Shown here in pieces: positions 58,493 through 64,000 of a DNA stretch of 64,000 bases. The position numbers and the translations under genes were made by a program. This DNA comes from Fodinisporobacter ferrooxydans (GTDB lineage Bacteria > Bacillota > Bacilli > Tumebacillales > MYW30-H2): the NCBI RefSeq assembly GCF_022818495.1, contig NZ_CP089291.1, positions 983,536-1,047,535 on the forward strand, written 5' to 3'. Positions within the stretch are counted from its first letter, which is position 1. The number at the start of each line of letters is the position of its first letter. The notes beneath the pieces were generated by a model that worked only from the letters and a program-made list of their open reading frames with translations, was not told the origin of the DNA and did not search any database.

Positions 58493-60907
58493 ATGGCTTT
58501 CGATCACCGTTCGATCGAGAAAAAATGGCAAACCTATTGGGAAGGCAAAAAAACATTTCAAACGACAGACGATCAGAAAAAAAAGAAATTCTACGCACTG
58601 GACATGTTTCCATATCCATCCGGAGCAGGCCTGCATGTTGGTCATCCGGAAGGCTATACAGCAACTGATATCGTATCACGTATGAAACGAATGCAGGGGT
58701 ATGACGTGCTGCATCCCATGGGTTGGGATGCATTCGGCTTGCCTGCAGAACAATATGCATTGGATACCGGGAATGATCCGGCAGAATTTACGCAAAAAAA
58801 TATTGATAATTTCCGCCGTCAGATCAAGGCACTCGGGTTTTCCTACGACTGGGATCGGGAAATCAACACGACAGATCCCGAGTACTACAAGTGGACACAA
58901 TGGATTTTTCTCAAATTGTACGAGCATGGTCTTGCCTACATCGACGAGATTCCCGTAAACTGGTGTCCTGCCCTTGGAACTGTGCTGGCGAATGAAGAAG
59001 TCATCGACGGCAAAAGCGAACGGGGCGGTCATCCGGTGGAACGCCGTCCGATGAAACAGTGGATTCTGCGAATTACCGCATATGCGGATCGTCTGTTAGA
59101 TGATCTGGAGGAGTTGGATTGGCCGGAAAGCATTAAAGAAATGCAGCGCAACTGGATCGGCCGCTCGGAAGGTGCAGAGATTACATTCCAGATCGACGGA
59201 CATGATGTTTCATTCAACGTCTTTACCACACGCCCGGATACATTATATGGCGCTACATATGCAGTATTGGCGCCGGAACATAAATTGGTCGATGTGATTA
59301 CAACACCGGAACAAAAAGCAGCGGTAGACGCATACCTGGAGCAGGTAAAACGCAAAAGCGACTTGGAACGAACCGACCTCGCCAAAGAAAAAACAGGCGT
59401 ATTCACGGGTGCCTATGCAAAAAATCCGGTTACCGGCGAACATATGCCGATCTGGATTGCCGATTATGTGTTGGTCAGCTACGGTTCAGGCGCTATTATG
59501 GCAGTACCTGCACATGATGAGCGGGACTATGAATTTGCCAGAAAATTTGATCTCCCCATCAAAGAAGTGGTGTCTGGCGGAGATATCAGCAAAGAAGCTT
59601 ATACAGGCGACGGCGACCACATCAATTCAGGATTTCTCAATGGAATGAAGAAGGCCGAAGCCATCCGCGGGATGATTGACTGGTTGGAACAGCAAAAAAT
59701 CGGTACAAAGAAAGTCACCTATCGTTTGCGCGACTGGCTATTCAGCCGACAACGCTATTGGGGTGAGCCGATTCCCATCATTCACTTGGAAGACGGTTCG
59801 ATGAAGCCCGTTCCAGAGTCAGAGCTGCCTTTAATGCTGCCGAAGACGAAGGAAATCCGCCCATCCGGCACCGGCGAGTCCCCACTTGCGAATATTTCCG
59901 ATTGGGTGAATGTTGTCGACCCGCAGACAGGAATGAAAGGCCGCAGGGAAACCAACACGATGCCACAGTGGGCAGGCAGCTGTTGGTACTATTTGCGCTT
60001 TATCGATCCGCACAATGAGGAACGTCTGGCAGACCCGGACAAGCTTGCATACTGGATGCCTGTAGACATTTATATCGGCGGTGCGGAACACGCAGTCCTG
60101 CATTTGTTATATGCCCGCTTCTGGCACAAATTTCTTTATGATATCGGCGTTGTACCGACAAAAGAGCCATTCCAAAAGCTATTCAATCAAGGCATGATTC
60201 TCGGTGAAAATAACGAGAAGATGAGTAAATCCCGCGGCAATGTCGTCAATCCGGATGATATCGTCGAACAGTATGGCGCAGATACATTGCGCCTCTATGA
60301 AATGTTTATGGGACCTTTGGATGCATCCATTGCCTGGTCTACAAATGGTCTTGACGGTGCCCGGCGCTTTCTGGAGCGTGTATGGCGACTGTTTGTGACA
60401 GAAAGCGGAGAATTAAGCGGAAAAGTCCAAAATCAGCCGGGTACAGGCACACTGGAACGCATCTATCATCAAACCGTGAAAAAAGTTACCGAAGACTATG
60501 AGGGATTGCGGTTTAATACAGGGATTTCTCAATTGATGGTATTTATCAACGAAGCATACCGAACCGATGTCTTGCCAAAGTCATTTATGGAAGGATTTAC
60601 TAAACTGCTTTCGCCGATTGCTCCGCATATCGCCGAGGAGCTATGGGAAAAGCTCGGCCATGCAAAGACATTGGCATATGAAGCTTGGCCAACCTATGAG
60701 GAAAGCAAGTTAGTCGAAGATGAAATTGAGATTGTCGTACAGTTCAACGGAAAGTTGAAAGCTAAACTGATGATTCCAGCTGCAGCTACCAAAGAGCAAA
60801 TGGAAGAACTGGTATTAAGTCAGCCTTCCGTAAAAGAGCAGCTTGAGGGCAAATCCATTCGCAAACTCATTGTCGTACCAGGCAAATTAGTGAATATCGT
60901 CGTATAG
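58493..60907 (+). CDS. leuS: Leucyl-tRNA synthetase
   Basis: 804 aa, typical of bacterial LeuRS. The class I motif HIGH appears as HVGH at residues 48-51 ([16 protein letters not shown]), and KMSKS as [10 protein letters not shown] near residue 580. The editing domain CP1 includes [19 protein letters not shown] with the conserved Thr-rich and Asp residues. GGAGG ribosome site. Regulated by the T-box leader. Confidence 0.98.
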   Translation: MAFDHRSIEKKWQTYWEGKKTFQTTDDQKKKKFYALDMFPYPSGAGLHVGHPEGYTATDIVSRMKRMQGYDVLHPMGWDAFGLPAEQYALDTGNDPAEFTQKNIDNFRRQIKALGFSYDWDREINTTDPEYYKWTQWIFLKLYEHGLAYIDEIPVNWCPALGTVLANEEVIDGKSERGGHPVERRPMKQWILRITAYADRLLDDLEELDWPESIKEMQRNWIGRSEGAEITFQIDGHDVSFNVFTTRPDTLYGATYAVLAPEHKLVDVITTPEQKAAVDAYLEQVKRKSDLERTDLAKEKTGVFTGAYAKNPVTGEHMPIWIADYVLVSYGSGAIMAVPAHDERDYEFARKFDLPIKEVVSGGDISKEAYTGDGDHINSGFLNGMKKAEAIRGMIDWLEQQKIGTKKVTYRLRDWLFSRQRYWGEPIPIIHLEDGSMKPVPESELPLMLPKTKEIRPSGTGESPLANISDWVNVVDPQTGMKGRRETNTMPQWAGSCWYYLRFIDPHNEERLADPDKLAYWMPVDIYIGGAEHAVLHLLYARFWHKFLYDIGVVPTKEPFQKLFNQGMILGENNEKMSKSRGNVVNPDDIVEQYGADTLRLYEMFMGPLDASIAWSTNGLDGARRFLERVWRLFVTESGELSGKVQNQPGTGTLERIYHQTVKKVTEDYEGLRFNTGISQLMVFINEAYRTDVLPKSFMEGFTKLLSPIAPHIAEELWEKLGHAKTLAYEAWPTYEESKLVEDEIEIVVQFNGKLKAKLMIPAAATKEQMEELVLSQPSVKEQLEGKSIRKLIVVPGKLVNIVV

Positions 60908-60916
60908 TTCATACAA

Positions 60917-60976
60917 AAACGGACGAGCACCGGAAATGATTATGATCGATTCCTTTCGGTACTCGTCCAATTTTTT
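60917..60976. terminator. Bidirectional terminator between leuS and glyA
   Basis: GGACGAGCACCGGAAA pairs with CTTTCGGTACTCGTCC with small mismatches; AATTTTTTATTT follows on the plus strand and GTTTTTGTAT on the minus strand. Confidence 0.8.
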
Positions 60977-61000
60977 ATTTGAATGCTTTATTCGAATTGT

Positions 61001-62245
61001 TTATTCCAATCCGTCATAAAGCGGAAACTTCTCTGTCAATTCTTTTACTTTCGCAACCGCCTGTTGCACTGCATGTGCATCATCCCGTTGACGCAATGCC
61101 AAGTCGATAATTTCTGCAATCGCCGCCATCGCGCCAGTATCCATGCCGCGTGACGTAACAGCCGGTGTACCGATCCGGATTCCGCTTGTTACAAAAGGAC
61201 TTGCAGGATCAAAGGGAATGGTATTTTTATTGACGGTAATGCCGACTTCATCAAGCAAATGTTCCGCTTCTTTTCCTGTTAAGCCGAGATTGCGAACATC
61301 AATCAGCATCAAATGGTTGTCAGTGCCGCCGGAAACAAGCGTGAAGCCGCGGTCTGTCAATGCTTTTGCAAGTGCTTGCGCGTTATCGATGACCGCTTGG
61401 CTGTAAGCGCGGAACTCTGGCCGCAATGCTTCACCAAAGGAAACAGCCTTTGCAGCAATCACATGCATCAAAGGCCCGCCTTGAATTCCCGGGAAAATTG
61501 CCTTATCGATTTCTTTCGCATATTTTTCTTTGCATAAAATGAGACCGCCGCGGGGTCCACGCAATGTTTTATGTGTTGTCGATGTAACAAAATCGGAATA
61601 TGGAACAGGATTTGGATGATGGCCTGTCGCGATCAGGCCTGCAATATGTGCCATATCCACCATTAAATACGCGCCGACTTCATCCGCAATGGCCCGGAGC
61701 CTTGGGAAATCAATGACGCGCGGATATGCACTGGCGCCTGCCACAATCATTTTCGGTTTATGTTCCAACGCCAATTGGCGAACCGTATCATAATTGATCA
61801 TATGTGTCGTTTCATCTACGCCATATGGTACAAAGTTATAGTATTGACCGGAAATATTGACAGGACTTCCGTGTGTGAGGTGGCCGCCATGGGAGAGATT
61901 CATCCCCAGAACCGTATCCCCCGGCTTTAAAAACGCAAAATATACGGCCGTATTCGCTTGTGCGCCGGAATGAGGCTGGACGTTGGCATGCTCTGCGCCG
62001 AATAGTTCCTTGACCCGATCACGCGCCAAATTTTCGACGATATCTACGTATTCGCATCCGCCATAATACCGTTTGCCAGGATATCCTTCCGCATATTTAT
62101 TGGTAAGTACCGTTCCTAATGCTTCCAGTACCGCACGGCTTACAAAGTTTTCGGATGCAATCAATTCAATCTTTGAACGTTGTCTTCCCAGCTCTAACTG
62201 GATTGCTTTTGCAACTTCCGCATCAATTAATTGTAAATGGCTCAT
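61001..62245 (-). CDS. glyA: Serine hydroxymethyltransferase
   Basis: 414 aa PLP enzyme that makes glycine and methylene-THF from serine. The PLP Lys226 is in [26 protein letters not shown] binds PLP phosphate, and [11 protein letters not shown] is the N-terminal signature. GGAGAG ribosome site. Same relative position as in Bacillus (next to ywlG and rpiB). Confidence 0.98.
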   Translation of the reverse strand: MSHLQLIDAEVAKAIQLELGRQRSKIELIASENFVSRAVLEALGTVLTNKYAEGYPGKRYYGGCEYVDIVENLARDRVKELFGAEHANVQPHSGAQANTAVYFAFLKPGDTVLGMNLSHGGHLTHGSPVNISGQYYNFVPYGVDETTHMINYDTVRQLALEHKPKMIVAGASAYPRVIDFPRLRAIADEVGAYLMVDMAHIAGLIATGHHPNPVPYSDFVTSTTHKTLRGPRGGLILCKEKYAKEIDKAIFPGIQGGPLMHVIAAKAVSFGEALRPEFRAYSQAVIDNAQALAKALTDRGFTLVSGGTDNHLMLIDVRNLGLTGKEAEHLLDEVGITVNKNTIPFDPASPFVTSGIRIGTPAVTSRGMDTGAMAAIAEIIDLALRQRDDAHAVQQAVAKVKELTEKFPLYDGLE

Positions 62246-62364
62246 CGATTGTCTCTCCTTTATCTCGATCCTTACATTCAGGCTTTCGATATTTTACGAA
62301 CATTATAACATATATACATGACAAATCTAGGGTATTTTCATTAAAAACACGAATATTGTTTGGT

Positions 62365-62973
62365 TTATTCCAAATTATATACGGCTCTTGCCCCGCCGAT
62401 CAGCTTTGGACGGGTAACCGCTGTTACGACGTGCGCTGCACCAATTGTTTTCACAGAAACGCGTACAGGTACAGCCACTGCTTTTAAATGCATGCCAATT
62501 AACGTATCACCGATGTCGATCCCGGCATGTCCGCGAATGGCTTCCACCGCCACCGGTGTTTGAAAGGTTCGGTATGCTTGTGCAGATACGGCCCCGCCTG
62601 CTTTCGGTACAGGAATCACAGTAACCTCTTCTAGAGAGTATTCTTCCATTGTCCGCCTTTCACATACAAGTGCCCGATTCAAATGTTCACAACATTGAAA
62701 TGCGAGCTGAAAACCATATGAATTGCGGGCATCAAACAGCGCTTGTACAATCGCCTTCGCCACTTCTTCCGAACCGGACGTGCCGATTTTCTTCCCTAAC
62801 ACTTCACTGCTGCTGGCGCCGACCACGAGAATCTGCTTCGCATCCAATTTGGCGGTCTGCTGCAATTCCTCCACGACTTGACGTGTTTGCCGATACACCT
62901 CTTGATACAACGCTCCCGATTCCATATCTGATTTTTGGGACAAATCCGAATCCCCTTTTAACGAGCCTGACAT
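62365..62973 (-). CDS. ywlG: YwlG family protein (UPF0340)
   Basis: 202 aa. Family features are ILVVGASSSEVLGKKIGTSGS and the late PKLIGGARAVYNL. The first 20 or so residues are extra and variable. Soluble; function unknown. AGAAGGTG lies 7 nt before the ATG. Its start overlaps rpiB by 16 bp, so the two are coupled. The order ywlE-rpiB-ywlG-glyA is the same as in Bacillus. Confidence 0.9.
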   Translation of the reverse strand: MSGSLKGDSDLSQKSDMESGALYQEVYRQTRQVVEELQQTAKLDAKQILVVGASSSEVLGKKIGTSGSEEVAKAIVQALFDARNSYGFQLAFQCCEHLNRALVCERRTMEEYSLEEVTVIPVPKAGGAVSAQAYRTFQTPVAVEAIRGHAGIDIGDTLIGMHLKAVAVPVRVSVKTIGAAHVVTAVTRPKLIGGARAVYNLE

Positions 62974-63437
62974 CCTTGCACACCTTCTTCACGGCCATAC
63001 TGTTGTTCAATCTTCTCGATTTTGCCGAGGCGATTCGCATGTCGTCCGCCTTCAAACTCTGTAGTCAACCAGAGACGGGCAATTTCAAGAGCCAGGCTGG
63101 GTCCAATCACGCGGGCGCCCATTGCCAAAATATTTGAATCATTGTGTTGGCGAGTTACTTTCGCTGTAAAGCAATCATGAACCAATGCGCAGCGAATCCC
63201 TGGTACTTTATTGGCTACAATGGACATTCCGATGCCAGTTCCGCAAATTAAAATGCCACGATCATACTCACCGCCGGCAACCTTCTCGGCAACTTGTATG
63301 CCAAAATCGGGATAATCCACAGAAGATTCATTAAATGTTCCAAAATCTTTATATTCAAATCCCAATTCATCGAGCAACGGCTTCATTTCCTCTTTTAGAG
63401 AATAACCGCCATGATCGGCCCCTAACGCAATTTTCAT
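62958..63437 (-). CDS. rpiB: Ribose-5-phosphate isomerase B
   Basis: 159 aa, slightly longer than the usual 145-150. It interconverts ribose-5-P and ribulose-5-P. GADHGGYSLKEEM at the N-terminus, catalytic Cys65 in CGTGIGMSIVANKV, and His98 in RQHNDSNILAMGARVIG. The tail after EGGRHANRLGKIEKIEQ reaches over the ywlG start. Confidence 0.96.
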   Translation of the reverse strand: MKIALGADHGGYSLKEEMKPLLDELGFEYKDFGTFNESSVDYPDFGIQVAEKVAGGEYDRGILICGTGIGMSIVANKVPGIRCALVHDCFTAKVTRQHNDSNILAMGARVIGPSLALEIARLWLTTEFEGGRHANRLGKIEKIEQQYGREEGVQGCQAR

Positions 63438-63516
63438 CGAACCATTCCTCCCGAAACCATTTATGTATTGGCCTATGCTTTTTCATTCCAAAGCACAATT
63501 TTCTATCTATTGTATC

Positions 63517-63547
63517 AAAAAACCGCAACATATCCATCCTGTTGCGG
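63517..63547 (-). terminator. Terminator after ywlE
   Basis: On the reverse strand CCGCAACA and TGTTGCGG pair around a 9-nt loop, then TTTTTTG; 87 bp past the ywlE stop. It makes ywlE and rpiB partly separate units. Confidence 0.8.
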
Positions 63548-63634
63548 CCGTTTATCCAATCTTCTTAATCACATATTTCTCATCCATGTTTGTGTTCATG
63601 TCCGCGATCCCGTGTCGGGGAATTTCATGGCTGT

Positions 63635-64000
63635 TTATGATGAACGATGCAATTGCTCCTGTATTTTTACATATAACCGCTCGATCGCACGTTCCAATTG
63701 ATCGGCACATGCTTCATAACGCTCGCGATCACCGCCATATGGATCTGACACATCCATGCTCCATCCATTCGCCGGCATCTGTTGCGGGTCTTCTTGTATA
63801 TATTCCAGCAATGCGAACGCCTTTCCGCTGCTCTCCGGATATTGGGATACCAAGATATGTTTATGTGACATTGTCATTGTCAAAATCATATCTGCCCACT
63901 CCACCAGCCTTGCATCTACAGGTGTTGATTGATGGGAATCCAATCGTATATTTCTTTGTTTCAGCACCTCAATGGCATGTGCCGATGCTGCTGCTGCTTG
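63635..64000 (-). CDS. ywlE: Low-molecular-weight protein phosphatase, YwlE type (N-terminus outside window)
   Basis: The frame stays open to the window edge, and the visible 121 or so residues match the part of LMW phosphatases after the P-loop: AHAIEVLKQRNIRLDSHQS, then VEWADMILTMTMSHKHIL and the general-acid loop DPYGG. The catalytic Cys-x5-Arg loop lies outside. In Bacillus YwlE removes arginine phosphorylation made by McsB; the placement next to rpiB-ywlG-glyA supports that branch. The GTG at 63967 is not the true start because coding sequence continues upstream. Confidence 0.9.
   Translation of the reverse strand, partial: QAAAASAHAIEVLKQRNIRLDSHQSTPVDARLVEWADMILTMTMSHKHILVSQYPESSGKAFALLEYIQEDPQQMPANGWSMDVSDPYGGDRERYEACADQLERAIERLYVKIQEQLHRSS

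Overview
The window looks like the chromosome of an endospore-forming bacillus, probably from the Alicyclobacillaceae/Tumebacillus-Effusibacillus side of the Firmicutes. The evidence is AGGAGG-type ribosome sites with frequent GTG/TTG starts, T-box, S-box and ydaO-type leaders, an 11-gene nuo operon without nuoEFG beside the atp operon, and YwmB, YwlG, YwlE and DUF1146 genes in Bacillus-like neighbourhoods. The genus is inferred, not proven.

Layout. 0-3.8 kb: a leftward Leloir operon galT-galK-galE followed by a ROK regulator cut by the window edge. 3.9-7.1 kb: mobA, small unknown genes, a two-gene module broken by a 155-bp MITE-like element, a HesB/YneR-like gene, and an orphan 5S rRNA with its own near-ideal promoter and terminator. 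7.4-13.4 kb: an accessory block, all leftward (HelD-type ATPase, retropepsin-like protease with an overlapping small partner, and an AT-rich DUF262-DUF1524-DUF4357 protein related to GmrSD), bracketed by an 18-bp direct repeat. 13.7-18.1 kb: a MarR-controlled export cluster (EmrA-like adaptor, DHA2 pump, second lipoprotein adaptor). 18.1-20.2 kb: murA and ywmB. 20.4-31.8 kb: mixed metabolic and transport genes, including SAM-riboswitch-controlled metY, CorA, a DHA2 pump with a ROK-type protein, a DedA-PAP2 fusion, and kimA under a c-di-AMP riboswitch. 31.9-42.5 kb: DUF1146 gene and nuoABCDHIJKLMN. 42.7-50.4 kb: the complete F1Fo ATP synthase operon. 50.5-53.8 kb: thiolase, wecB/mnaA, upp. 54-56.6 kb: a GT28 glycosyltransferase and a deacetylase fused to a second domain. 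56.8-58.0 kb: sodA and a Met/His-rich protein. 58.1-60.9 kb: T-box leader and leuS. 61-64 kb: glyA, ywlG, rpiB and a partial ywlE.

How it fits together. The core is energy conservation (complex I and ATP synthase, convergent in order and each with its own promoter) next to cell-envelope precursor genes (MurA, WecB) and one-carbon/nucleotide salvage (GlyA, Upp). Three classes of RNA leader (SAM, c-di-AMP, T-box) control methionine synthesis, potassium uptake and leucyl-tRNA synthetase.

The most unusual observation is a small family of terminal-inverted-repeat elements. Two full copies of 155 bp, one 64-bp internally deleted copy and one half copy are present; the three intact-ended copies are flanked by 5-bp A/T-rich target duplications. 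Conceptual removal of the first copy restores a reading frame that overlaps the next gene, so the element has broken a candidate ADP-ribosyltransferase-like gene in a two-gene module. Other points are the orphan 5S unit, the DedA-PAP2 protein with both PAP2 histidines replaced, the repeat-bracketed accessory block and the Met/His-rich protein beside sodA.
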